A stretch of 38,742 bases of DNA, from contig CAYSGH010000036.1 in NCBI GenBank assembly GCA_964430505.1, forward strand, positions 1 to 38,742. Reading direction: 5' to 3'. A program made the position numbers and the translations under genes. Origin of the DNA: UBA6176 sp032119375 (GTDB lineage: Bacteria > Verrucomicrobiota > Verrucomicrobiia > Limisphaerales > UBA9464). Below, piece by piece: positions 22,972-30,934 of the stretch (positions are counted from its first letter, which is position 1; each line of letters starts with the position of its first letter). Under the pieces are notes generated by a model that saw only the letters and a program-made list of their open reading frames with translations, made no database searches and had not been told where the DNA came from.

Positions 22972-24441
22972 ATGCTCGGGGACATGTCCACGGCACGGCA
23001 CACGCGGAAGGTCCAGGCATGGCAGGTGGTCGTCGTGGCGGCGGCGGCGGGCGGCATGGGCTGGGGGATTCGGGGCCAGTACGGGCACGAGACGGGCGCG
23101 ATGATGGCCGGGTTGCTCGTGGGCCTGGCCGTGTGCCGGATGCTGGCGTCGTGGGCGGACCCGGCGGTGGTCGCGCGGGCGGTGGCCTGGTGCGCGTTGG
23201 CCACGGGGATTGGCGGGTCCATGACCTACGGGCAGACCGTGGGCCTGACCCATGACCCGGTTCACGTGGGCCGGTGGGAGGTGCTGGGCTGGGGCCTGTT
23301 GGGGCTGGCGATCAAGGGGGGCATCTGGACGGGGTTCGGGGCGACCTTCCTGGGCATGGGGCTGGGCGGCACGCGGTACCGGGCGCGGGAGGTGGCGGTG
23401 GCATGGGTGGCGTTGATGGGCCTGTGCGCGCTCGGGATCTGGATCTTCAACGAGCCGTTCGACCCCGCCCCGCGCGTGTTGCCGCGGATCTATTTCTCGG
23501 CGGACTGGCGTTGGTTGCCCGAGGCGACGCTGAAGCCGCGCCGGGAAGTGTGGGGCGGGTTGTTGATGGCGTTGGCCGGCTTGCTGGCGTGGGTGGGGAG
23601 GTGGAAGCGCGACGGGCTGGGGTGGCGACTGGGGCTGATGGGGGTGTTGGGCGGGGCGGTGGGGTTTCCCCTAGGCCAATCGATCCAGGCGTTCCATGCG
23701 TGGAACGCGCCGCTGTTTTCGGAGGGTCTCGGGGCCCGCGTCGCGGCCGTCACGAACTGGTGGAACTTCATGGAGACGACGTTCGGAGCGACCTGGGGCG
23801 GCGCGGTGGGCCTGGGCTTGTGGTGGATGCGCGGGCGGATTTCCGGGGCCGGGCCGGGGGACGAGGTCGAGGGCGACGGCCGCGGGGTTGCGACGGGCGC
23901 GGGTTGGCCGACGTGGGCGGAGGTGGCGTGCCTGGGCGTGCACGGGTTCCTGCTGGTGGCGGAGGAGTTCACGGGGGCGCGGTGGGCGTCGCAGGCCTAC
24001 GACTTTGGGATGCTGATGGTGTGGCTGCCGTTGGTGGCGGTCGCGGGGGGGCGGCGGTGGCCGTGGTGGGTGATGTTCCCGGTGGTCCTGGTGCCGATCG
24101 CGGGCAAGACGTTCAAGAACCTGGCGTTGGACGAGGGCGCGTGGAACGCGGCGGCGGGCGCGTGGGTCTTGTTGGTGTTGCCCTGGGTGGCGGCCGTGGC
24201 GACGGGCGAGTGGCTGCGGCGCAGGGCAGGTGCGCCGGGGGCGAGGGCGGGGACCTGGCTGGGGCCGGCGCTGATGTTCGCGGCGTGCCTCTACTTTGGG
24301 CTCAACTTCGCCTTCTTCCGGTTTCCATGGCCATGGGCGACGTGGACGGCGCGAACCCCCAACGCCCTGGTGTACGTCGCCTGCCTGGCGCTCCTGGCAT
24401 GGGCGGCACGCCGCGATCCGGGGCCGCGCCCGTCGCCCTGA
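22972..24441 (+). CDS. Polytopic membrane protein of unknown function
   Basis: 489 residues from the ATG at 22972, preceded by a G-rich stretch (GGGGGTTGGG) at a plausible ribosome-binding distance; an ATG at 22984 is a close alternative. About 11-12 hydrophobic segments span the length. Distinctive conserved-looking loops are GMGWGIRGQYGHETGAMMAG, GGSMTYGQTVGLTHD, GFPLGQSIQAFHAWN and WWNFMETTFGATWGG. I recall similar proteins in Planctomycetota and Verrucomicrobiota but cannot name a family. The Gly- and His-containing loops suggest a transporter or membrane enzyme, which is only a guess. It follows the M56 gene by 50 bp on the same strand and could be read through from it. Confidence 0.75.
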   Translation: MLGDMSTARHTRKVQAWQVVVVAAAAGGMGWGIRGQYGHETGAMMAGLLVGLAVCRMLASWADPAVVARAVAWCALATGIGGSMTYGQTVGLTHDPVHVGRWEVLGWGLLGLAIKGGIWTGFGATFLGMGLGGTRYRAREVAVAWVALMGLCALGIWIFNEPFDPAPRVLPRIYFSADWRWLPEATLKPRREVWGGLLMALAGLLAWVGRWKRDGLGWRLGLMGVLGGAVGFPLGQSIQAFHAWNAPLFSEGLGARVAAVTNWWNFMETTFGATWGGAVGLGLWWMRGRISGAGPGDEVEGDGRGVATGAGWPTWAEVACLGVHGFLLVAEEFTGARWASQAYDFGMLMVWLPLVAVAGGRRWPWWVMFPVVLVPIAGKTFKNLALDEGAWNAAAGAWVLLVLPWVAAVATGEWLRRRAGAPGARAGTWLGPALMFAACLYFGLNFAFFRFPWPWATWTARTPNALVYVACLALLAWAARRDPGPRPSP

Positions 24442-24458
24442 GCCGGGCCGATCCAACT

Positions 24459-24500
24459 GAAACGGCCCGTATAGGTTAACCGGAGTTGTTCACGGGCGAG
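24459..24500. repeat. AACCGGAGTTGT-containing intergenic element
   Basis: The 12-mer AACCGGAGTTGT (24478-24489) recurs at 38677-38688, followed by TCA in both places with one extra T here. Both copies lie in AT-richer intergenic patches and have AAACGGC nearby. It is probably a dispersed repeat fragment, but two partial copies are thin evidence. Confidence 0.3.
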
Positions 24501-24570
24501 GGCCGGGCCCGAGGTCCCTCGTGGGCGGGCCGCGACGCCGGCGTCGGACGCATGGAGGCCCGTCCGGCGC

Positions 24571-25053
24571 CTACTGGGCGGGAACGGCCTTGGGCGCGCC
24601 CTCGGCCTTCCACAGGCGATAGCGCACGCCCGCGCCCTCGGGGACGTACACGACGATGGGGAGGCGGCTGTTGTAGCGCAGGAGGTAGGGCTCGCCGCCC
24701 AGCGTGACGAAACGGTCCGTGGCGGGCGCCTTGGGATCCACGGCCATCCGAGTGCCCGCCAAGGGGCCCAGCGAGCGCACCGTGTACTTTGGGAAGCCCC
24801 AGCCTTGGATGGTTTCCTCCTCGATCTTGCCCCCGAAGAAGAAGCGGTTGGCGGGGTCCGTCTTGACGGTCTTACCAACCAAGATCTCGACCTTGAAGGC
24901 GGACTCATCCTTGCGCGACGGCAGCGACAGCACGTGTCGGGTCATGCCTTTCTCCGGGGCTGGGAAGGCCTTCATGTTGGGGTCTTCCGCATGGAGCAGA
25001 CCCGGGGCAAGCGCGACAAGGCAGGAGATGAACGTGGGGGGGAGCGTCTTCAC
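24571..25053 (-). CDS. eco: Ecotin-like periplasmic serine protease inhibitor
   Basis: 160 residues from the GTG at 25053, which begins a signal peptide (MKTLPPTFISCLVALAPGLLHA). The mature part aligns with ecotin: AFPAPEKGMTRHVLSLP, ESAFKVEILVGKT, GWGFPKY and LLRYNSRLPIVVYVPEG, ending RYRLWKAEGAP. Ecotins are dimeric inhibitors of trypsin-fold proteases and are used by bacteria against host or predator proteases. By alignment the reactive-site P1 residue (Met84 in E. coli) is Arg102 in TRMAV, which would favour trypsin-like targets. The two cysteines that form the E. coli disulfide are replaced (by Pro/Ala near 66-67 and by Val105), so the mature protein has no cysteine. It converges with the membrane-protein gene and is divergent from the DUF4178 operon. 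Confidence 0.92.
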   Translation of the reverse strand: MKTLPPTFISCLVALAPGLLHAEDPNMKAFPAPEKGMTRHVLSLPSRKDESAFKVEILVGKTVKTDPANRFFFGGKIEEETIQGWGFPKYTVRSLGPLAGTRMAVDPKAPATDRFVTLGGEPYLLRYNSRLPIVVYVPEGAGVRYRLWKAEGAPKAVPAQ

Positions 25054-25163
25054 GCGTCCAACGTGTGCTCGTCTGCCCAACCATTCAACCGCGCGGGGAC
25101 GCGGCTTGGAATCGGTGCCCCACGCGGCATCGCCGCTCGCCTCGGGGGGAAGGCCGCGCCGGG

Positions 25164-25197
25164 CCCACGCCCCGCATTCCTGCTGGCAGGGCGTGGG
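25164..25197 (+). promoter_or_regulatory. Inverted repeat in the leader of the DUF4178 operon
   Basis: CCCACGCCC (25164-25172) pairs perfectly with GGGCGTGGG (25189-25197), a 9-bp stem with a 16-nt loop. It lies 43 bp before the ATG of the first operon gene and within the 187-bp divergent gap shared with the ecotin gene. It may be a dyad operator or an RNA hairpin; GC-rich dyads also arise by chance in this genome. Confidence 0.4.
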
Positions 25198-25240
25198 GAC
25201 GCCGGTAGCGTCGACCCGTCCGGCCCGCCCGGCCCGTTGC

Positions 25241-27298
25241 ATGTACGCGTTCACGCACCCTTGCCCCAACTGCGGAGCCGCGGTGCCGTTTCCATCGGCC
25301 ATCGCGGTGTTCGCCGTGTGCGGCTTTTGCCGGTCGTCGGTCGTGCGGCGCGACGCCCAGGTGGAGGCCATGGGGCAGCAGGCCCAGCTTCCGCCCGACA
25401 TCTCGCCGTTGCAGGTGGGCACCCAGGGGACATGGGATGGCAAGGCCTTCACCCTGATCGGGCGCGTCCGCATGGGCTACCGGGAGGGCACGTGGAACGA
25501 GTGGTGCGCCGACTTCGGGGACGGCACCTGGGGTTGGATCGCCGAGGCCCAGGGCTTCTACATGGCAAGCCTGGAGGTCGCACCGCCCGACGACCTGCCC
25601 GGCGTCGCCGAATGGCGGGAACGCACGGACCGGGCGGCGGAAAAGGAGGGCTGGACCTTGCTGGACGCCCGCCTGATGCGCGGGCGCGAGACGTTGGCCG
25701 TCGGGGCCGTCGTCCGCATCGCCGGCGTCGAGTACACCGTGCGCGACACCAAGCAAACGGAGGTCCTGGGCTCCGAGGGTTCCCTGCCGTTCTCCGCCGT
25801 GCCGGGCCGTGCCGCGATCAGCGGCGACTTGGGCGCTCCCGGCCGGCGCTTCGCCAACGTCGAGTATGCGGAGGATGGCATCCGAGTGTTCATCGGGAGC
25901 ACGTGCACGTTCCGCGAGCTGGGCCTTTCCAACCTGCGCCCGTTGCCGGGCTGGACGACGGAGGCGGCCGATGGGGGCCCGGCGGGCGTGGGCGCGTTGA
26001 ACTGCCCGTCGTGCGGCGCGGCGATGGCGTTGCGTGCGGCGGGGCAGACGATGGCGGCGGCCTGCGGCGCGTGCGGGGCCATCGTGGACACGAGCCACCC
26101 GGACGTGCGCCTCGTGGGAACCGCCGCCGCGCGGCAATCCAACGTCGTGCCCGTCATCCCGTTAGGCCGGCGCGGCACGTTTCGCGGCGTGTCCTGGGAA
26201 TGCATCGGGTTCCTGCGCCGCCGCGACGACGAGGGCTACTCCTGGGACGAGTACCTGTTGTTCAACCCGTTCGAGGGCTTCCGTTGGCTGGTGACCTACG
26301 ACGGGCACTGGTCCTGGGTGGAGATGCTGCTGGAGGCGCCGCGCAGCCTCGGTGGCGGCGTGGTCGTGGACGGCGTGCCCCACCGGTTGTTTGCACGGGG
26401 CATTGCCCGCGTGGCCTATGTGATCGGCGAGTTCTACTGGCAGGTGCGCCACGGGGAGACGGCCACGACGGAGGACCACGTGGCGCCGCCATCGGTCGTG
26501 TCGCGGGAGACGTTCGGGTCGTTGTCGGAGGAGACATGGTCGCGCGGCGAATACGTGCCGGGCGCGGACGTCCATGCGGCGTTCGTGCCGGAGCGGGAGC
26601 CGCGGGTCCCGTCGGGCGTGTACCTCAACCAGCCGAACCCGCACCGGGACAAGGGGCGCACCCTACGCTGGTTGTTCCCGGCGTTGGCGGGCGGGACGCT
26701 GGTCCTCGCGTTGATGGCGGCGGCGGGCAAGGACAACGAGCTGGCTTGGCGCGGCAACGTCCAACCGAAGGATGCCGGGACGAACGGCGCGGTCGTCACG
26801 GCCCCCTTCGAGCTCAAGGGCTCGCGGCGGCAGGCGGTGGAGGTGGAGCTGGACGCGCCCGTGTCCAATGGCTGGCTGGAGGTGGAGGCCGACCTCGTCA
26901 ACGTGGCGACGGGCCAGGTGGAACGGGAGTTCGTGGTGGGCGTCGATTACTACAGCGGGCACGAGGGCGGCGAGTTCTGGCAGGAGGGTAAGACGCGGCG
27001 CTCCGTGGTCCTCGGGGCCGTGCCACCCGGCACGTACCGTCTCGTGCTGGATCCTTCGGCCGAGCCCTTGGCCCCGGACCTGCCCATGGAGCTGCGCGTG
27101 CGGCGGGACGTGATGATCTGGTCAAACGTGTGGCTGGCGATGGCGGGGCTGCTGGCGTACCCGGTGTACCGTTGGGCACGCGAGGCCTCCTTCGAGCATG
27201 CGCGCTGGTCCCTGAGCGAGTTCTTGCCCACGGGCGGCAACAAGCCCGACGCCAGCGAAGCCGACGACGGCGACGACGCATTGACCTCGATCCACTGA
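25241..27298 (+). CDS. Membrane-anchored zinc-ribbon protein with two DUF4178 domains
   Basis: 685 residues from the ATG at 25241 (MYAFTHPCPNCG). The frame is open far upstream but only in antisense of the ecotin gene. Architecture: zinc ribbon 1 (Cys8, Cys11, Cys27, Cys30); DUF4178 domain 1 (about 55-205, with YREGTWNEWCADFGDGTWGW); zinc ribbon 2 (about 254-280, CPSCG and CGAC); DUF4178 domain 2 (about 305-455, with YSWDEYLLFNPFEGFRWLV). A membrane segment follows (about 477-496), then a soluble beta-rich domain (500-615), and a second membrane segment (about 626-646) with a short charged tail. The double DUF4178 may reflect internal duplication. DUF4178 has no established biochemical function. 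It is the first and largest gene of the polyamine-type operon and is probably the adaptor or sensor of that system. Confidence 0.9.
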   Translation: MYAFTHPCPNCGAAVPFPSAIAVFAVCGFCRSSVVRRDAQVEAMGQQAQLPPDISPLQVGTQGTWDGKAFTLIGRVRMGYREGTWNEWCADFGDGTWGWIAEAQGFYMASLEVAPPDDLPGVAEWRERTDRAAEKEGWTLLDARLMRGRETLAVGAVVRIAGVEYTVRDTKQTEVLGSEGSLPFSAVPGRAAISGDLGAPGRRFANVEYAEDGIRVFIGSTCTFRELGLSNLRPLPGWTTEAADGGPAGVGALNCPSCGAAMALRAAGQTMAAACGACGAIVDTSHPDVRLVGTAAARQSNVVPVIPLGRRGTFRGVSWECIGFLRRRDDEGYSWDEYLLFNPFEGFRWLVTYDGHWSWVEMLLEAPRSLGGGVVVDGVPHRLFARGIARVAYVIGEFYWQVRHGETATTEDHVAPPSVVSRETFGSLSEETWSRGEYVPGADVHAAFVPEREPRVPSGVYLNQPNPHRDKGRTLRWLFPALAGGTLVLALMAAAGKDNELAWRGNVQPKDAGTNGAVVTAPFELKGSRRQAVEVELDAPVSNGWLEVEADLVNVATGQVEREFVVGVDYYSGHEGGEFWQEGKTRRSVVLGAVPPGTYRLVLDPSAEPLAPDLPMELRVRRDVMIWSNVWLAMAGLLAYPVYRWAREASFEHARWSLSEFLPTGGNKPDASEADDGDDALTSIH

Positions 27299-27354
27299 CC
27301 AGCTCGGCACGATCGAAACGAACCGACCAGCCCAACGACCCACGACTTCCCCCG

Positions 27355-27501
27355 ATGAAACCAAAGACGCCCTTGTATCTCGTGTACGGGCTCGCGTTGT
27401 GCGCCTGGGTGGCGGCGGCGAGCCGGTACGGACTCAGCCCGCTGGCCTTTGGCGGGCCCACCAGCCTCCGGGCGTTCACCCCGGGGCTCCAACACAAGTA
27501 A
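27355..27501 (+). CDS. 48-residue membrane protein in the DUF4178 operon
   Basis: ATG at 27355, stop at 27499-27501. The protein starts MKPKTPLYLVYGLALCAWVAAASRYG and has one clear hydrophobic helix (residues 7-22) followed by a short polar tail. It sits 56 bp after the DUF4178 gene and 3 bp before the DUF350 gene, in the same direction, so it is almost certainly co-transcribed. The basic N-terminus and clean membrane helix make it look like a real small protein rather than a chance frame. Its function is unknown; it may be an accessory subunit of DUF350. Confidence 0.7.
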   Translation: MKPKTPLYLVYGLALCAWVAAASRYGLSPLAFGGPTSLRAFTPGLQHK

Positions 27502-27504
27502 GCC

Positions 27505-27732
27505 ATGAACAACCTCGAAGCCTCGCGCATCCTCGGGCTGGCGGCCGCCAGCGTCCTCTACTCCGTCGTCGGACTCGGCACGTTCCTCGTCTGCTTCTGG
27601 ATCGTGGACAAGCTCACGCCCGGCGACCTGTGGAAGGAGATCGTCGAGAAGCGGAACACGGCGGTGGCGATCTTCTTCGGGTTCCTTGCCCTGGGGATGA
27701 GCCTGATCATCGCCGCGTGCCTGCACGGCTGA
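27505..27732 (+). CDS. DUF350 (YjfL-type) small membrane protein
   Basis: 75 residues with two membrane helices (about 12-33 and 52-72), separated by the loop DKLTPGDLWKEIVEKRNTAVAIFFG. The D-K-LTPGDL...EI-E-RN-A-A pattern is the DUF350/UPF0719 signature. Many DUF350 proteins carry two such units; this one has a single unit and may form a homo-oligomer. The family often lies next to polyamine-type aminopropyltransferases, AdoMet decarboxylases and glutathionylspermidine-synthase-like enzymes, as in E. coli yjfL, but has no proven activity. It starts 3 bp after the 48-residue protein and is followed after 32 bp by the aminopropyltransferase gene. Confidence 0.9.
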   Translation: MNNLEASRILGLAAASVLYSVVGLGTFLVCFWIVDKLTPGDLWKEIVEKRNTAVAIFFGFLALGMSLIIAACLHG

Positions 27733-27748
27733 CCCGCCCGGGCCGCCC

Positions 27749-27772
27749 ATGAACCCATGAACCCATGAACGA
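27749..27772 (+). promoter_or_regulatory. Triple ATGAAC start-codon stutter before the aminopropyltransferase
   Basis: The unit ATGAACCC is repeated at 27749 and 27757, and the true start ATGAACGAG follows at 27765, an 8-bp period. The first two ATGs open three-codon frames (Met-Asn-Pro, stop), and each stop overlaps the next ATG. This could be a slippage duplication, or minimal upstream frames that retain ribosomes near the true start. Confidence 0.5.
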
Positions 27773-29288
27773 GCGCGCGTCGCGCCTGTTGCTCCTCGGG
27801 AGCGTCTTCGTCATCGCCACCTGCGGCCTCATCTACGAGCTCGTCGCAGGCACGCTGGCGTCGTACCTGCTCGGCGACTCCGTCACCCAGTTCTCCACCG
27901 TCATCGGCGTGTACCTCTTCGCCATGGGCGTGGGCTCGTGGCTGTCGGGCTTCGTCCGGCGCGGCGAGGCGCGGTTGTTCGTGCAGGTGCAACTCCTCGT
28001 CGGGTTGGTGGGCGGCGGGTCGGCCGCCCTGCTCTTCGTCCTGTTCCCGCACGTGGACGCGTTCCGGCCCGTGCTGTATGGGCTGATCCTCTTGGTGGGC
28101 ACGCTCGTGGGGCTCGAAATCCCCCTGCTCCTGCGCATCCTCAAGGACCGCCTGTCCTTCAACGACCTCGTGGCGAAGGTCTTCACCTTCGACTACGTGG
28201 GCGCGCTGCTGGCGTCGTTGCTGTTCCCGCTCGTGCTGGTCCCGCGCCTTGGCCTGATCCGCGCGTCATGCCTGTTTGGCATGCTCAACGTGCTCGTGGC
28301 GCTCCTGAGCGCGCGCGTGCTCCGGCTCGAAGGGCCGTGGGCCGCCGCGACGCGCTGGGCCGGCGTGGGCCTCCTCGTCCTGCTGGGCTCCGGCATCGCC
28401 GCCTCCTCCCGCATCCTCGAATGGTCCGAGGCGCAGATGTACGCGGACCCGGTCCTCCACGCCGCCTCCACGCCCTACCAACGCATCGTCCTCACGCGCG
28501 GAGCGGGCGACCTGCGGCTCCACCTCAACGGCAACCTCCAGTTCAGCTCGCGCGACGAGTACCGCTACCACGAGGCCCTCGTGCACCCCGGACTCTCGCG
28601 CCTCACGAACGCCCGGCGCGTCCTCGTCCTCGGCGGCGGCGACGGCCTCGCCATCCGCGAGGTCCTGCGCCATCCCCACGTCGGGTCCGTCACCCTCGTG
28701 GACCTCGACCCTGCCATCACCCGGTTGTTTGGGTCGCAGCCGATGCTCAAGGCCCTGAATGCCGACGCCCTCGGGTCGCCGAAGGTCACGGTCGTCAACG
28801 AGGACGCGTTCACGTGGCTGGAGCAGCCGCGCGACCCGTTCGACTTCGTCGTCGTGGACTTCCCGGACCCGTCGAGCTTCAGCCTGGGGAAGCTCTACAC
28901 CACCACGTTTTACCGGCGGCTCGCCCGCGTGCTCGCCCCCGGCGGCGCGTTCGTCGTCCAGTGCACCTCCCCGTGGGCCGCGCGCCGGGCCTTTTGGTGC
29001 GTCGAGGCCACGCTGCGCGCGGCTGGCTTTCACGCCGAGCCCTACCACGCCTACGTCCCCAGCTTCGGCGAATGGGGCTTCATCCTCGCGTCCACCCATC
29101 CGCTCGAAGCCGCCCCGCGCCTCCCCGAGGGCCTCCGCTTCGTCACGGCCGACACGATGCGCTCCATGCGCGAGTTCCCGCCGGACATGGCGCGCGTGGA
29201 CACCGAGCCCAACCAGCTCAACAACCAGGCGCTCGTGCGGTACTTCGAGGAGGACTGGGCCCGCGCCACGGCGCATGGAACCCCATGA
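27765..29288 (+). CDS. speE: Membrane-embedded spermidine synthase-like aminopropyltransferase
   Basis: 507 residues. The N-terminal 210 residues hold about seven membrane segments (CGLIYELVAGTLASYLLGDS onward), as in membrane-bound spermidine-synthase-like proteins. The C-terminal domain is an aminopropyltransferase: RDEYRYHEALVHPGL (polyamine/AdoMet-binding loop), GGGDGLAIREVL (about 289-300), VTLVDLDPAI, and the catalytic-loop equivalent DFPDP (365-369) where classical SpeE has DS-D. It would transfer an aminopropyl group from decarboxylated AdoMet, the product of the SpeD encoded two genes downstream. The acceptor is unknown: putrescine, another amine, or a membrane- or peptide-linked amine are all possible. 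It overlaps the oxidase gene by 4 bp (ATGA). Confidence 0.92.
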   Translation: MNERASRLLLLGSVFVIATCGLIYELVAGTLASYLLGDSVTQFSTVIGVYLFAMGVGSWLSGFVRRGEARLFVQVQLLVGLVGGGSAALLFVLFPHVDAFRPVLYGLILLVGTLVGLEIPLLLRILKDRLSFNDLVAKVFTFDYVGALLASLLFPLVLVPRLGLIRASCLFGMLNVLVALLSARVLRLEGPWAAATRWAGVGLLVLLGSGIAASSRILEWSEAQMYADPVLHAASTPYQRIVLTRGAGDLRLHLNGNLQFSSRDEYRYHEALVHPGLSRLTNARRVLVLGGGDGLAIREVLRHPHVGSVTLVDLDPAITRLFGSQPMLKALNADALGSPKVTVVNEDAFTWLEQPRDPFDFVVVDFPDPSSFSLGKLYTTTFYRRLARVLAPGGAFVVQCTSPWAARRAFWCVEATLRAAGFHAEPYHAYVPSFGEWGFILASTHPLEAAPRLPEGLRFVTADTMRSMREFPPDMARVDTEPNQLNNQALVRYFEEDWARATAHGTP

Positions 29289-30934
29289 AGGCGCGCCCCG
29301 CTTCCGTCGCGGACGCATCGCCCGGCCGACGTCCCAGCCTCTCCCGGCGGGCCTTCCTCGCGGCCGGGCTCGGCGCGGGCGCGGGCGCGTGTTCCATCGG
29401 TTGCACGGCCACCCCGCGCATCGAGGGCAGCCTGACCCGCCCTGGGATGGACGCCGGGCACCGCTGGCGCGACGGGCATCGGCCCACGCCCGACGCGTTC
29501 GAGGACGCCGACGTCGTGGTGGTGGGCGGCGGCGTTTCCGGGTTGGTGGCCGCACGGACGCTTTGCCGGGAACCACGCCTCAAGGTCCGCCTCCTGGAGC
29601 TCGCCGAGGACGTTGGCGGCAACTCTTCCGGCGGAATCCTCCGCGGCATCCCCCATCCGTGGGGCGCGCACTACCTGCCGATTCCCGCCGCCGACGCCCA
29701 CGACCTCCTCGGCCTGCTGCGCGAGCTTGGCGTGGTCACCGGCGCGGATGCGGCCGGACGCCCCGTGTATCGCGAGGAGTTCCTCTGCCATGACCCGGAG
29801 GAACGCCTGTTCCTGCACGGGCGCTGGCAGGATGGCCTCGTGCCCCAGTTGGGGCTTTCCACCGCCGAGCGCGCCGAGGTCGCCCTCTTCCTCGAACGCA
29901 TGGCCGCCCTGCGCGACGCGCGCGGGTCGGACGGACGCCGGGCCTTCGCCATCCCCGTGGAATCCAGCAGCCACGACGCGCGTTGGCGCGACCTCGACCG
30001 CGAGACCTTCGCATCGTGGCTCGACCGCGAGGGGTTCCGCTCCGCGCCCTTGCGTTGGTACCTCGACTATGGGTGCCGCGACGACTTCGGGATGGGCGCG
30101 GCCCGGGTCAGCGCCTGGGCGGGGCTGCACTACTTCGCGTCGCGCGACGGGGTGGCGGCCAACGCGCCGTCGCATTCGGTGCTGACGTGGCCGGAAGGGA
30201 ACGCGTGGCTGGTGGCACGCCTGCGCGAGCCCGTCGCCCGGGCGGGCGCGCTGCGCACCGGCGTGATGGCCACGCGCATCGAGGACGATGGCGACGCGCT
30301 CCTCGTGGGGGCATGGGACACCACCCATGGGCGCGCCGTTGGATGGCGCGCGCGGCACGTCGTGCTGGCCGTGCCGACGTTCGTCACGGCCCGGTTGCTG
30401 GCCGGGAACGCATCGAGGACGCCGCCCGCCGTCGTTCCCCACGCGCCCTGGTTGGTGGCCAACCTGTGGCTCGAACGCGCGCCATCGGGCCGGGGCGCTC
30501 CGTTGTCATGGGACAACGTCTGGATGGAAGGCGAGGGCCTGGGCTACGTGGTCGCCAACCATCAATCCCTGGGGCGCACGCACGACGGCGTCGTCCTGAC
30601 GTACTACCGCCCGCTCGACCACGCGGAGCCCGCCGAGGCTCGGCGCGAGGCCGCCTCGTGGCGATGGGAGGACGCCCGGGACCGGGTCCTGGAAGACATG
30701 GCCCGCCCGCATCCGGAGATCGCGCGCATCACGCGTCGCATGGACGTCCGGGTGTGGGGGCACGGCATGGTGACGCCGACGCCCGGGGTGATCCGGGGCG
30801 GCACGCGCCAGCCCGCGGGCGGTCGCCTGTGGCTGTCCCACACCGACCACGGCGGCATCTCGATCTTCGAGGAGGCCCACGCGCAGGGCCTGCGCGCGGC
30901 GCGCGGCATCCTCCGGGCCCTTGCCAACTCATGA
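29285..30934 (+). CDS. Tat-exported FAD-dependent amine-oxidase-like protein
   Basis: 549 residues from the ATG at 29285, which overlaps the transferase stop. The leader PSLSRRAFLAAGLGAGAGACSIGC has a twin-arginine motif and an imperfect lipobox, so it is probably exported folded with FAD and possibly lipid-anchored. The FAD-binding dinucleotide motif is VVVVGGGVSGLVAARTL, followed by an amine-oxidase-type E-D-GG-S block (LLELAEDVGGNSSGG). The C-terminal flavin-binding block is LWLSHTDHGGISIFEEAHAQGLRAA. Relatives include monoamine/polyamine oxidases and carotenoid desaturases. Position between an aminopropyltransferase and SpeD suggests an oxidised amine substrate, but this is context only. 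Confidence 0.88.
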   Translation: MKARPASVADASPGRRPSLSRRAFLAAGLGAGAGACSIGCTATPRIEGSLTRPGMDAGHRWRDGHRPTPDAFEDADVVVVGGGVSGLVAARTLCREPRLKVRLLELAEDVGGNSSGGILRGIPHPWGAHYLPIPAADAHDLLGLLRELGVVTGADAAGRPVYREEFLCHDPEERLFLHGRWQDGLVPQLGLSTAERAEVALFLERMAALRDARGSDGRRAFAIPVESSSHDARWRDLDRETFASWLDREGFRSAPLRWYLDYGCRDDFGMGAARVSAWAGLHYFASRDGVAANAPSHSVLTWPEGNAWLVARLREPVARAGALRTGVMATRIEDDGDALLVGAWDTTHGRAVGWRARHVVLAVPTFVTARLLAGNASRTPPAVVPHAPWLVANLWLERAPSGRGAPLSWDNVWMEGEGLGYVVANHQSLGRTHDGVVLTYYRPLDHAEPAEARREAASWRWEDARDRVLEDMARPHPEIARITRRMDVRVWGHGMVTPTPGVIRGGTRQPAGGRLWLSHTDHGGISIFEEAHAQGLRAARGILRALANS

